DNA from: CAZRUA01 sp964603125
GTDB lineage: Bacteria > Bacteroidota > Bacteroidia > B-17B0 > Aurantibacillaceae
Length of the DNA: 18,043 nucleotides
Assembly (NCBI GenBank): GCA_964603125.1
Contig: CAZRUA010000074.1
Location: 1-18,043 of the forward strand
Reading direction: 5' to 3'
The notes below the pieces were generated by a model. The model did not search any database and was not told the DNA's origin. It worked only from the letters and a program-made list of their open reading frames with translations. This document shows, piece after piece, positions 6,841 through 14,029 of the stretch. The position numbers and the translations under genes were made by a program. How positions within the stretch are numbered: position 1 is the first letter of the stretch; each line of letters begins with the position of its first letter.

Positions 6841-6899
6841 AAAAAAAAATTACTTTCAACTACGAATTTACATATATAAATTCATAATTGAAAGTAATT
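6841..6899 (-). terminator. Strong rpsU terminator abutting the recombinase start codon
   Basis: AATTACTTTCAA (6848-6859) pairs with TTGAAAGTAATT (6888-6899), 12 bp. Inside, GAATTTA (6864-6870) pairs with TAAATTC (6877-6883), 7 bp with a 6-nt loop, separated from the outer stem by a symmetrical 4/4 internal loop. Read on the minus strand, nine T follow and then ATG of the recombinase. It is a good intrinsic terminator after rpsU and also fills the whole leader of the next gene, so it may tune expression of the recombinase and hpf. Confidence 0.8.
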
Positions 6900-6926
6900 A
6901 ATGGTAAATATTCTTAAAAAAGAAGA

Positions 6927-7121
6927 TTATTCTTCGATACCTTGTTGTAATTTTTGCTTGTAAACCGCTTTAATAACCGTTTGACGGTTTTTAATTGACG
7001 GCTTAGTGAACTTTTGACGCTCACGTAATTGCTTTACAACACCAGTTTTTTCAAACTTCTTTTTAAATTTCTTTAGAGCTTTTTCTAAAGTTTCTCCTTC
7101 TTTTACTTGTACAATTAACAT
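6927..7121 (-). CDS. rpsU: 30S ribosomal protein bS21
   Basis: A 64-residue basic protein with the family signature: 'MLIVQVKEGETLEKALKKFKKKFEKTG'-type N terminus and the Arg/Lys-rich 'LRERQKFTKPSIKNRQ' segment. bS21 binds the 30S platform; in Bacteroidota it helps hold the 3' end of 16S rRNA in a pocket with bS18 and bS6, hiding the anti-Shine-Dalgarno sequence. The start at ATG 7121 is the only reasonable one. The leader (about 25 nt) is AT-rich with no Shine-Dalgarno sequence. It is first in the rpsU-recombinase-hpf unit, with its own promoter and a strong terminator after the stop. Confidence 0.96.
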   Translation of the reverse strand: MLIVQVKEGETLEKALKKFKKKFEKTGVVKQLRERQKFTKPSIKNRQTVIKAVYKQKLQQGIEE

Positions 7122-7153
7122 TATAATATTTTTTTATAATTTTTTTAGGGACG

Positions 7154-7181
7154 CAAATATATAACTTTTTCTGGAAACAAA
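7154..7181 (-). promoter_or_regulatory. rpsU promoter
   Basis: On the minus strand TTTG (7181-7178) is followed after 16 nt by TATATTTG (7161-7154), a perfect TAnnTTTG. The spacer is slightly shorter than usual. Transcription would start near 7147, giving a leader of about 25 nt before ATG 7121. Confidence 0.65.
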
Positions 7182-7272
7182 AAACTTAATTTACTAAAAA
7201 CACTTAAAATATCCTCCAAAACTTCCAATTTTCTCGATAAATTAGTACTTTTAGGCTTTTGTAAATATCAAT

Positions 7273-8364
7273 ATGGCTAAAGAAAAATCAATTTTAAACG
7301 ATAAATCAATTAGTTTTTTAACAAACTATTTAAATAACCCTTCTCCAACTGGATTTGAAAGTGAAGGTCAGAAATTATGGCTAAACTATATTCGCCCTTA
7401 TACGGACGAGTATTTTGTTGACACTTATGGCACAGCCGTAGCAGTTATTAACCCTACTGCGCCTTACAAGGTGGTGGTTGAAGCCCATGCCGACGAAATT
7501 AGTTGGTTTGTGCATTACATTACCAAAGAGGGTTTTATTTACTTGCGTCGTAACGGTGGTTCAGATCATATGATTGCACCTAGTAAGCGTGTAAATATTC
7601 ATACAGATAAAGGAATTGTTAAAGCTATTTTTGGCTGGCCAGCTATACACGTGCGTGATGCGGCTCGCGAAGAAGCTCCGAGTTTAAAAAATATATTTTT
7701 AGATTGTGGTTGCAAATCTGATAAAGAAGTTGCTGAACTAGGTATACACGTTGGCTGCGTTGTTACTTACGAAGATGAGTTTATGATTTTAAACAAAAAC
7801 TTTTTCGTAGGTCGTGCGCTAGATAACCGCGTGGGAGGCTTTATGATTGCAGAAGTGGCACGTTTATTAAAAGAGCAAAAAGTTAAATTACCTTTTGGTT
7901 TATACTTTGTAAACTCAGTTCAGGAAGAAGTTGGTTTACGAGGAGCAGAAATGATTACGCAACGAATTAAACCTAATGTAGCTATCATTACAGATGTTAC
8001 ACACTGCACACAAACACCGATGATGAGTAAAATTGCAAGCGGAGATATTGCTTGTGGAAAAGGCCCTGTTTTAACTTATGGTCCGGCTGTACAAAACAAT
8101 TTACTTAACTTAATTATTGATACGGCTAAGAAAAAGAAAATAGATTTTCAACGCGCAGCAGCTTCAAGAGCAACTGGAACTGACACAGATGCCTTCGCTT
8201 ACAGCAATGGCGGTGTGGCTTCAGCATTAATTTCACTAGCCCTACGTTATATGCATACAACGGTTGAATCAGTTCATCGAGACGATGTTGAAAACGTTAT
8301 TAAGCTTATTTTAGAAAGCGTTAAAAACATTAAAAACAATCACGATTTTAAATACATTAAATAA
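7273..8364 (+). CDS. M42-family metallo-aminopeptidase
   Basis: A 363-residue cytoplasmic metallopeptidase of family M42 (TET/glutamyl aminopeptidase type), which releases N-terminal residues from peptides as large tetrahedral complexes with two metal ions. The metal and catalytic residues are visible: His72 and Asp74 in 'VEAHADEISW', Asp184 in 'RALDNRVGG', Glu218 (catalytic base) and Glu219 in 'SVQEEVGLRGA', Asp241 in 'IITDVTH', and His328 in 'LRYMHTTVE'. The length and full motif order fit the family, so it is probably active. 'GTDTDAFAYSNGG' near 300 is the usual substrate-loop region. The gene lies divergent from rpsU. A weak -7-like TACTTTTA at 7246-7253 could be its promoter. The GH3 gene follows after 41 bp on the same strand, so an operon is possible. 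Confidence 0.94.
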   Translation: MAKEKSILNDKSISFLTNYLNNPSPTGFESEGQKLWLNYIRPYTDEYFVDTYGTAVAVINPTAPYKVVVEAHADEISWFVHYITKEGFIYLRRNGGSDHMIAPSKRVNIHTDKGIVKAIFGWPAIHVRDAAREEAPSLKNIFLDCGCKSDKEVAELGIHVGCVVTYEDEFMILNKNFFVGRALDNRVGGFMIAEVARLLKEQKVKLPFGLYFVNSVQEEVGLRGAEMITQRIKPNVAIITDVTHCTQTPMMSKIASGDIACGKGPVLTYGPAVQNNLLNLIIDTAKKKKIDFQRAAASRATGTDTDAFAYSNGGVASALISLALRYMHTTVESVHRDDVENVIKLILESVKNIKNNHDFKYIK

Positions 8365-8372
8365 TTTTCGGA

Positions 8373-8396
8373 TTCAGAATTAAAAGGTTCAGAATT
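8373..8396 (+). repeat. Short direct repeat TTCAGAATT x2
   Basis: TTCAGAATT occurs at 8373-8381 and again at 8388-8396 (15-bp period) in the 41-bp gap before the GH3 gene. It may be simple-sequence drift or a short tandem duplication; no function is implied. Confidence 0.4.
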
Positions 8397-8405
8397 GGTA
8401 AGTAA

Positions 8406-9941
8406 ATGGCAATACTAGGTAGCATATTAAAAAAAGCAATTGAAATTAGAGGTAAACGAACACCTAAGGCTCAAACTGCATTTAAACAACAAGCTAAGGT
8501 TTTACGTAAATTAGTCAAAAAGGCTGAATTTACTGCTTTTGGCGACCATTATCATTTTTCGGAATTATTAAAAGAAAAGAATTTAATCAAAGCTTTTCGT
8601 AGCACAGTTCCATTGCATGATTACAACAGTATGTTTAAAAATTGGTGGTTTAGAAGCTTAAACGGAGAACCCTTTGTTACATGGCCTAATCACATCAAAT
8701 ATTTTGCCTTAAGTTCTGGCACCTCTGAATCATCTAGTAAGCATATCCCAGTAACACGCGATATGTTGAAAGCAATACGCAAAGTTAGCGTTCGACAAAC
8801 ATTATCACTTGCAAACATGGATCTTCCAAAGGAACATTTTGAAAAAGGTGTTTTAATGATTGGAGGAAGTACCCACCTAAACTACAATGGCACTTATTAC
8901 GAAGGAGATTTAAGCGGTATTACAACAGGAAATATTCCGTTTTGGTTTCAACATTTTTATAAACCAGGTCCTGCGATTTCGCGTCACAAAGATTGGGAAA
9001 GTAAATTAACAGATATAACGCTTAATGCTTCTAAATGGGATATTGGTGTTATTTGTGGCGTACCTGCTTGGATACAAATTTTGTTTGAAAGAATAATCAA
9101 ACATTACAATGTAAAAACCATTCACGATGTGTGGCCTAACCTTCGCATATATGTTCATGGTGGTGTGGCTATTTCGCCTTATTTAAATACATTAAATAAA
9201 TTAACCGCTCAACCGCTTATATATTTAGATACTTACTTGGCATCAGAAGGTTTTATGGCTTACCAAAATCGTATTAATGATTTAGGGGCTATGAAACTAG
9301 TTACTGACAACGGTGTGTTTCATGAATTCATACCCTTTACGGATGAGAATTTTGATGAAGAAGGTGTGTTAAAACCAAATGCAAATGCATTAACAATCAA
9401 CCAAGTTGAAGTAGATAAAGAATACGCCTTAATCATTTCAACAGTATCTGGAGCTTGGCGTTACCTGATAGGCGACACAATTAAATTCACAGATGTAGAG
9501 AATACTGAAATTATAATTACTGGGCGTACAAAACATTTTTTAAGTTTATGTGGAGAACACTTAAGTGTTGACAATATGAATAAAGCTACTAAATTAGTAG
9601 CTGATGAATTGAAGTTAGAAATAAACGAATACACAGTTGCACCTCTTAATTATGCAGGTTTATTTGCTCATCAATGGTACATTTCAGTAAATAAAGAAGT
9701 TGACGAACAAGATATTAAACAACGAATTGATAATCATTTAAAAATATTAAATGACGATTATAGAGTTGAGAGAAGTGCAGCGTTAAAAGACATTTTTGTA
9801 AAAGCTTTACCGCATCATGTATTTATGGATTTCATGAAAAGTAAAGGTAAAGTTGGATCACAACACAAATTTCCACGAGTACTAAAAGGCAAAATGCTTG
9901 AGGATTGGAATAATTTTTTAAAGGATAATAATTTAGTATGA
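8406..9941 (+). CDS. GH3-family acyl-adenylating enzyme
   Basis: This 511-residue protein belongs to the GH3 (auxin-responsive) family, whose plant members adenylate carboxylic acids such as indole acetate or jasmonate and join them to amino acids. The adenylate-forming landmarks are in order: 'SSGTSESSSKHIPVT' (P-loop-like, 103-117), 'YVHGGVAISPY' (249-259), 'YLASEGFMAYQ' (277-287), 'WRYLIGDTIKFTD' (351-363) and 'GRTKHFLSL' (373-381) leading to the C-terminal mobile domain. Length matches bacterial members. The substrate is unknown; bacterial GH3 proteins of Bacteroidota are largely uncharacterised. The stop overlaps the start of a LysE-type exporter by 4 nt (ATGA), so the two are translationally coupled, which hints that a conjugated or amino-acid-like product might be exported. 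ATG 8406 is chosen because the first 20 residues resemble other bacterial GH3 starts. Confidence 0.9.
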   Translation: MAILGSILKKAIEIRGKRTPKAQTAFKQQAKVLRKLVKKAEFTAFGDHYHFSELLKEKNLIKAFRSTVPLHDYNSMFKNWWFRSLNGEPFVTWPNHIKYFALSSGTSESSSKHIPVTRDMLKAIRKVSVRQTLSLANMDLPKEHFEKGVLMIGGSTHLNYNGTYYEGDLSGITTGNIPFWFQHFYKPGPAISRHKDWESKLTDITLNASKWDIGVICGVPAWIQILFERIIKHYNVKTIHDVWPNLRIYVHGGVAISPYLNTLNKLTAQPLIYLDTYLASEGFMAYQNRINDLGAMKLVTDNGVFHEFIPFTDENFDEEGVLKPNANALTINQVEVDKEYALIISTVSGAWRYLIGDTIKFTDVENTEIIITGRTKHFLSLCGEHLSVDNMNKATKLVADELKLEINEYTVAPLNYAGLFAHQWYISVNKEVDEQDIKQRIDNHLKILNDDYRVERSAALKDIFVKALPHHVFMDFMKSKGKVGSQHKFPRVLKGKMLEDWNNFLKDNNLV

Positions 9942-10567
9942 TGGAGTTAGTATTTAAGTTTTTTATTATTGTTTTGGTGCTAACGGTTTCCTTTGGTCCT
10001 GGCTTCTTTACATTAATAAACACTTCAATACGTTACGGTTTTAAATTTGGAGCTTACTTTGCCATTGGAGTTGTTTTAAGCGATTTATTACTTTCGGTTT
10101 TAGTTACTTTTCTTTTTTCAATTGGCGCTGCCAACTTCATTGAAGACGAGCAAAACAAAGCTTATTTTGGTTTAATTAGTGGTATCGCCCTTATTGTTTT
10201 TGGCATAGTTTTCTTTATGAAAAAAGAAAAACAAATTGATGGAGGTTTAGTATTAATTAATCCCAGTCCAATTTTTTTGGTGACCAAAGGTTTTTTTCTT
10301 AACCTTTTAAACCCTGCAGTTTGGGCTCTATGGTTAACCAATATCAGTACAATTGGCCCTGATTTTGGTTATTCTTTTCCTAAAATTATATTATTCTTTA
10401 TTGCCATCTTACTAAGTGTGTTATCGGTTGAATTGTATAAAGCTTATTTAGCAGATAAAATCAAAAAATATCTCACACTAAGGTTTATGAATATTATAAA
10501 TAATGTTACAGGTTTAGCCTTAGTAATAGGTGGCATTTATTTTATTTACGCTTATTGGTACAAGTAG
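9938..10567 (+). CDS. LysE/RhtB-family amino-acid exporter
   Basis: A 209-residue inner-membrane protein with about six hydrophobic segments, of the LysE translocator family that exports amino acids and related small molecules. Family landmarks are a Gly-Pro-Gly turn early ('VSFGPGFFTLINTSIRYGFKFGA'-type region, residues 17-39) and the 'GFFLNLLNPAVWALWL' motif near 120-135, with the conserved Asn-Pro. The substrate cannot be read from the sequence. ATG 9938 overlaps the GH3 stop (ATGA); a second ATG at 9941 is equally possible and changes nothing. The gene ends 1 nt before the DUF493 start, so GH3, exporter and DUF493 protein probably share one mRNA. Confidence 0.88.
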   Translation: MMELVFKFFIIVLVLTVSFGPGFFTLINTSIRYGFKFGAYFAIGVVLSDLLLSVLVTFLFSIGAANFIEDEQNKAYFGLISGIALIVFGIVFFMKKEKQIDGGLVLINPSPIFLVTKGFFLNLLNPAVWALWLTNISTIGPDFGYSFPKIILFFIAILLSVLSVELYKAYLADKIKKYLTLRFMNIINNVTGLALVIGGIYFIYAYWYK

Positions 10568-10568
10568 T

Positions 10569-10838
10569 ATGCACAAAGATTTTGAAGGGCTTAGAAACAA
10601 GCTAATTGAAAAAACAAGCTTCCCAACGGTTTACATGTTTAAATTTATAATACCAGCTAATAATGAAAAAATGGCAAAATTAGAAGCCATATTCTCAAGC
10701 GAAGCGCAAATTTCACATCGTGAATCATCGAATAAAAAATACATTAGTATAACAGCTAAAGAAGTTGTTTTAAATGTTGATGAAATTATTAGTGTTTACA
10801 TTGAAGCTTCTAAAATTGAAGGTTTAATGGCTCTCTAA
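10569..10838 (+). CDS. DUF493 (YbeD-like) protein
   Basis: This encodes 89 residues from ATG 10569, 1 nt after the exporter stop. An upstream ATG at 10530 would overlap the exporter gene by 38 bp and add residues unlike the family. The sequence has the DUF493 pattern: 'FEGLRNKLIEKTSFPTVYMFKFIIPA' at the start, with the conserved Phe-Pro and Lys-Phe-Ile core, then 'SSNKKYISITAKEVVLNVDEIISVY'-like strand and helix, giving a small ACT-like fold. E. coli YbeD is of this type and its role is not settled; a regulatory small-molecule binding role has been proposed for the fold. It is tightly coupled to the exporter and followed 36 bp later by the LptF/LptG gene. Confidence 0.85.
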   Translation: MHKDFEGLRNKLIEKTSFPTVYMFKFIIPANNEKMAKLEAIFSSEAQISHRESSNKKYISITAKEVVLNVDEIISVYIEASKIEGLMAL

Positions 10839-10874
10839 TACTAATTTTTCAAAACCTACGTTAATAGATTTAAA

Positions 10875-11966
10875 TTGCTAAAGAAACTCGACATATACAT
10901 ATTAAAAAAATTTATCGGGACTTTCATTTTCTCAATTCTCCTTATTAACTGTATTATCATCATTTTTGATATTTCCGAAAAAATTGATGATTTTATGGAA
11001 GCTACAAAACATGAAGTAATTTTTGATTATTACCTCAACTTCATTCCATTCATTATTAATTTAATGAGTCCGTTATTTACTTTTATTGCTGTAATTTTTT
11101 TCACTAGCAAAATGGCCTCTCGATACGAAACCGTTGCTATTTTGAGCAGTGGTATTAGCTATGCTAGGTTTTTACGACCGTATATGATTGGCGCTACTAT
11201 GATTTTTTTATTTAGTCTTTATTCCAGCCATTTTTTATTGCCAAAGGCAAACTTTATTCGTCAGGCTTTTGAAGATAAATACATGAATAACATGTATCAA
11301 ACCAAAGAAAATAATATTCATAGACAAATTGCAAAAGGAACTAATATTTACATTAAGGACTATTATAACCATAACAATTCAGCTAATAATTTTACCATTG
11401 AAAAAATAGTAGATTACAAACAAGTTTATTTTTTGCAGGCTGAAAATATTATGTGGGATAGCATAAAACATGAATGGATTATTAATAATTATTACGAGAA
11501 ATTTTTAAACGTTAAAAAAACAGGAACAAACAGAGACAGCATGATTTTTGGTGCAACAAAAAGAATGGTAATGGAATTTACTCCAAAAGACATGCAGCGT
11601 ATTGATAGTAAAGTTGACGTAATGACTTACCCTGAACTAAAAAAATTTATTGCTAAAGAAAGAGAAAAAGGTGCTAACGGAATAGAAAGATTTGAAGTAG
11701 AAAATTACAAGAGAACCTCACTACCATTTGCAACATTCATTCTTACCTTAATTGGAGTTTCTATTTCATCAAGAAAAATGAGAGGGGGAATTGGTATTCA
11801 CATTGCTATCGGTCTATTATTGGCTGCTACTTACATCCTATTCTTGCATGTCTCATCCATATTTGCTGTAAATGGGGTTATTCCGAGTCCACTGTTTGCT
11901 GTTTGGTTACCAAACATTGTTTACTCATTTATAGCTGCCTATCTACTGAAAACAGCTCAAAAATAA
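10875..11966 (+). CDS. LptF/LptG-family lipopolysaccharide export permease (TTG start)
   Basis: A 363-residue inner-membrane permease of the YjgP/YjgQ (LptF/LptG) family. With LptB these proteins draw LPS from the inner membrane and push it across the periplasmic bridge to the surface. The pattern is complete: TM1 after 'LKKLDIYILKKFIGTFIFS', TM2-3 ('MSPLFTFIAVIFFTSKMASRYETVAILSSG', the conserved region), a periplasmic beta-jellyroll-like segment from about 125 to 265, and three TMs at the C end ('RTSLPFATFILTLIGVSISSRK'). I cannot say which of LptF and LptG it is. The only reasonable start is TTG 10875: there is no in-frame ATG before the conserved N terminus, and an in-frame stop lies at 10842. 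A 5-bp inverted repeat (AGCTC/GAGCT, 11954-11971) spans the stop codon. Confidence 0.9.
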   Translation: MLKKLDIYILKKFIGTFIFSILLINCIIIIFDISEKIDDFMEATKHEVIFDYYLNFIPFIINLMSPLFTFIAVIFFTSKMASRYETVAILSSGISYARFLRPYMIGATMIFLFSLYSSHFLLPKANFIRQAFEDKYMNNMYQTKENNIHRQIAKGTNIYIKDYYNHNNSANNFTIEKIVDYKQVYFLQAENIMWDSIKHEWIINNYYEKFLNVKKTGTNRDSMIFGATKRMVMEFTPKDMQRIDSKVDVMTYPELKKFIAKEREKGANGIERFEVENYKRTSLPFATFILTLIGVSISSRKMRGGIGIHIAIGLLLAATYILFLHVSSIFAVNGVIPSPLFAVWLPNIVYSFIAAYLLKTAQK

Positions 11967-11972
11967 GAGCTA

Positions 11973-12305
11973 CTATAAACTTAACTCTACCGAAGGGTCC
12001 CAGTAATATTTATTAAAATTTACAATTTTATCATTTTCAACTTTAATTCCTTCCTTTTCCAACAACTCTTGCATCAAATAAGGAGTAGCAAAATGATGCT
12101 TGCCTGTTAGCATTCCATTTCTATTAACAACACGATGTGCTGGAACTTTCTTCTTTTGATGATGAGCCCCATTCATAGCATAACCAACCACTCGAGATGA
12201 TTTGGCTGCGCTTAAATATTTAGCAATAGCTCCGTAACTTGTAACCCTTCCCTTTGGAATTAATCGAGCTACTTGATAAACCTGATCAAAAAAATCATTT
12301 TCCAT
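11973..12305 (-). CDS. Alkyltransferase-like (ATL) DNA-binding protein, Cys replaced by Ala
   Basis: A 110-residue protein with the DNA-binding domain of O6-alkylguanine-DNA alkyltransferases: 'IPKGRVTSYGAIAKYL' (the winged-helix region), 'SSRVVGYAMNG' (Arg-finger region) and 'VPAHRVVNRNGMLTG'. The active-site sequence should be Pro-Cys-His-Arg-Val; here Cys is Ala (in 'PAHRVV'). It therefore cannot accept an alkyl group and belongs to the ATL group. Known ATLs bind alkylated guanine and flag it for nucleotide excision repair. Starting at ATG 12305 leaves 1 nt after the LuxE-like gene; the frame opens a little further upstream only at a TTG codon, so the ATG was preferred. It faces the LptF/LptG gene convergently with 6 bp between stops. 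Confidence 0.9.
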   Translation of the reverse strand: MENDFFDQVYQVARLIPKGRVTSYGAIAKYLSAAKSSRVVGYAMNGAHHQKKKVPAHRVVNRNGMLTGKHHFATPYLMQELLEKEGIKVENDKIVNFNKYYWDPSVELSL

Positions 12306-12306
12306 A

Positions 12307-13293
12307 TTAATCAATTAATAAATTACAACCTCTAATATCGCTGTTATCAAAACGCCCCATTATTTCAAAACTTCCATCGTTGCTTAGCTTACCTAAATCT
12401 TTAGTAGCAATAAAACTACAAGAATGTAAATTAGCTAAATCAATTACATTAATGCCACCATTTTTGGAGTTGGGTAAAATATTTAAAGGGTCATTAATTT
12501 CCCTTATCAAAATTTTCATCCAAGGCGGGCATACGAAAACCCCATCTCCTTTGCTATAAGCCTGAGACAATAACTCTGTCATACCATATTCCGAATGAAT
12601 TTGCTTAACTCCCAACTTACTTTTTAAATGAGAATGCAATTCATATTTTAGCATTTCCTTGCGTTTTCCCTTCATCCCTCCTGTTTCCATTACAATAAAA
12701 TTATCATCCAACTCAATATCCAATTCAGCTAAATCAAGTAAAGCGTATGTAACACCTAACAGCAAAGTTTTTTGCTTTGCCAACTTTAATTCCTGCAGTT
12801 TCTCTTTTAACTCATCATAATTATTCAAATAAAATCCACTATTACCATTATTCGATTCACGAATTAACTTATCTACCATATAAACAAGCGATGAACCTTT
12901 ACGTTCTAAATAACTTGGCAACAGCCCAATTATGACGTAATCATTTATACTTCCGTAAAATATTTCAAAAGCACTTATAAAACTTTCCACGTAAATACTA
13001 ATATCCGAAACATAGTGAGTACTTGTAATTTGGCCAGTTGTACCACTACTTGTAAACTCAATATATTTGGTTACGTCTGATTCGGAAATTACCTTTTTAG
13101 ATTTAAAAAACTCAACGGGTAAAAATGGAATTTGCTTTAGAGTACTAATATTTTGAGGGTTGCAACCCAAGTAATCAACAAATGAATTGTAAACTCTATT
13201 TTTTTTAATTTGATGCTTAAAAATTTCTAAAGCAAGCTCTTCAAACTCTTGGTTTGATTGTATTGAAAATATTTGTTGCTTTGAAATATTCAT
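12307..13293 (-). CDS. LuxE-like acyl-protein synthetase / adenylating enzyme
   Basis: A 328-residue member of the adenylate-forming superfamily closest to LuxE, the acyl-protein synthetase of bacterial luciferase systems. Seen motifs: 'FTSSGTTGQITSTH' (81-94, phosphate-binding loop), 'METGGMKGKRKEM' (202-214), 'HSEYGMTELLSQAY' (233-246), 'IATKDLGKLS' (295-304) and 'GRFDNSDIRGCNLL' at the end. The C-terminal small domain found in long acyl-CoA synthetases is absent, as in LuxE. The substrate and acceptor are unknown; no other lux genes are near, so light production is not suggested. Such genes are common in Bacteroidota. It is the first of two genes, followed by the ATL gene with 1 nt between. 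A -7-like TAATTTTG (13312-13305) lies just upstream on the same strand. Confidence 0.82.
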   Translation of the reverse strand: MNISKQQIFSIQSNQEFEELALEIFKHQIKKNRVYNSFVDYLGCNPQNISTLKQIPFLPVEFFKSKKVISESDVTKYIEFTSSGTTGQITSTHYVSDISIYVESFISAFEIFYGSINDYVIIGLLPSYLERKGSSLVYMVDKLIRESNNGNSGFYLNNYDELKEKLQELKLAKQKTLLLGVTYALLDLAELDIELDDNFIVMETGGMKGKRKEMLKYELHSHLKSKLGVKQIHSEYGMTELLSQAYSKGDGVFVCPPWMKILIREINDPLNILPNSKNGGINVIDLANLHSCSFIATKDLGKLSNDGSFEIMGRFDNSDIRGCNLLID

Positions 13294-13304
13294 CTTGTAA
13301 AAAA

Positions 13305-13312
13305 CAAAATTA
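13305..13312 (-). promoter_or_regulatory. Possible -7 promoter element of the LuxE-like gene
   Basis: TAATTTTG on the minus strand fits TAnnTTTG, in a 39-bp gap between two divergent start codons (13293 and 13333). Transcription would start only a few nt before ATG 13293. No clear -33 partner is seen, so the call is weak. Confidence 0.35.
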
Positions 13313-13332
13313 TTGTTTAATTTTATACTGTA

Positions 13333-13848
13333 ATGAAAAAGAAATTTTTAATTCTACTTTTTTTTAGTTTGTTGTTTTTTGCTTGTATTAAGAAAGACGA
13401 ATATCCACCTGAACCTTATGTGGAGTACAAAGAATTTTATGTACTAAATAATGATTCAGCTATTTTCACATTGAAGTTTACTGATGGAGATGGGGATATT
13501 GGCTTAAGTTCGGATGATTTCCCTTATCCTACAGGAGCAGATGGTAAATATCACTATAACCTCTATATGGATTATTATTTTAAAGATACCGATGGAATAT
13601 ATAAACAATATGCAGAATACATTTCATTACCAGCTCCAGGCTATATAGATACAACACGTTTTAAATACAGAACACAACGCTTAGAATCAAAAGCTAAAAA
13701 CAAATCATTAAACGGTGAAATAACTGTTCAATTAAATAGATTTCGCCCTTTAAATGCCCACAAATACTTTAAATACAAGTTTTATATCTACGACAGGTCA
13801 AAAAACATTAGTAATGTTGTAGAAACTCCTGAATTTTATTATCCATAA
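13333..13848 (+). CDS. Lipoprotein, hypothetical, with a 'DGDGDIG' motif
   Basis: A 171-residue lipoprotein: Lys-rich start, hydrophobic stretch and 'FFACIKK', with Cys18 as the lipidated residue. The mature region contains 'LKFTDGDGDIGLSSDDFPYP' at about 50-69, a run of acidic residues that I have seen in unnamed Bacteroidota lipoproteins and that could bind calcium. The rest is Tyr- and Lys-rich beta sequence ending 'VVETPEFYYP'. I do not recognise a named family. The gene is divergent from the LuxE-like gene with only 39 bp between, and ends in a bidirectional terminator shared with tRNA-His. Confidence 0.75.
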   Translation: MKKKFLILLFFSLLFFACIKKDEYPPEPYVEYKEFYVLNNDSAIFTLKFTDGDGDIGLSSDDFPYPTGADGKYHYNLYMDYYFKDTDGIYKQYAEYISLPAPGYIDTTRFKYRTQRLESKAKNKSLNGEITVQLNRFRPLNAHKYFKYKFYIYDRSKNISNVVETPEFYYP

Positions 13849-13849
13849 A

Positions 13850-13881
13850 AAAAGCGAAACACATTTCTGTATTTCGCTTTT
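13850..13881. terminator. Bidirectional terminator between the lipoprotein gene and tRNA-His
   Basis: AAAAGCGAAA (13850-13859) pairs with TTTCGCTTTT (13872-13881) around a 12-nt loop. On the minus strand the stem runs into a seven-T stretch, ending the tRNA-His transcript. On the plus strand the stem's own final T run serves the lipoprotein gene less well. Confidence 0.8.
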
Positions 13882-13885
13882 GAAG

Positions 13886-13960
13886 GGTAAGTAATGGGAT
13901 TCGAACCCACGACCCTCGGTACCACAAACCGATGCTCTAACCAACTGAGCTATACCTACC
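13886..13960 (-). tRNA. tRNA-His (anticodon GTG)
   Basis: On the minus strand a full cloverleaf can be drawn. The D arm has stems GCTC and GAGC, the anticodon arm is TCGGT-TTGTGGT-ACCGA with anticodon GTG, and the T arm is GTGGG-TTCGAAT-CCCAT. The acceptor stem is 7 bp with one G-T wobble, plus an extra pair between an encoded G at position -1 and C73, the identity mark for histidyl-tRNA synthetase in bacteria. The 3' CCA is not encoded and must be added later. The gene has its own promoter and terminator and is the only RNA gene visible in the window. Confidence 0.96.
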
Positions 13961-13972
13961 GTTTTGAGGGGA

Positions 13973-14003
13973 CAAAAATAATCATTTTTTTGAAACGAGC
14001 AAA
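13973..14003 (-). promoter_or_regulatory. tRNA-His promoter
   Basis: On the minus strand TTTG (14003-14000), a spacer of 19 nt and TATTTTTG (13980-13973) form a textbook Bacteroidota promoter. Transcription would start about 6-8 nt upstream of the mature tRNA end. Confidence 0.75.
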
Positions 14004-14029
14004 GCTATTTTATTAAATTTATTTTCGAG

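Noticed and set aside
12307..13293. Part of a bioluminescence (lux) operon
   Set aside because: Only a LuxE-like gene is present; no luciferase, reductase or transferase genes are near, and such genes are widespread in non-luminous Bacteroidota.
13313..13320. Another TTGTTTAA element, between the divergent LuxE-like and lipoprotein genes
   Set aside because: It has no matching TTAAACAA arm at the 16-nt spacing, so it is probably a chance 8-mer in AT-rich DNA.
13886..13960. tRNA-His as an integration site beside the polysaccharide operon
   Set aside because: I found no second copy of the tRNA 3' end in the window and no integrase next to it.
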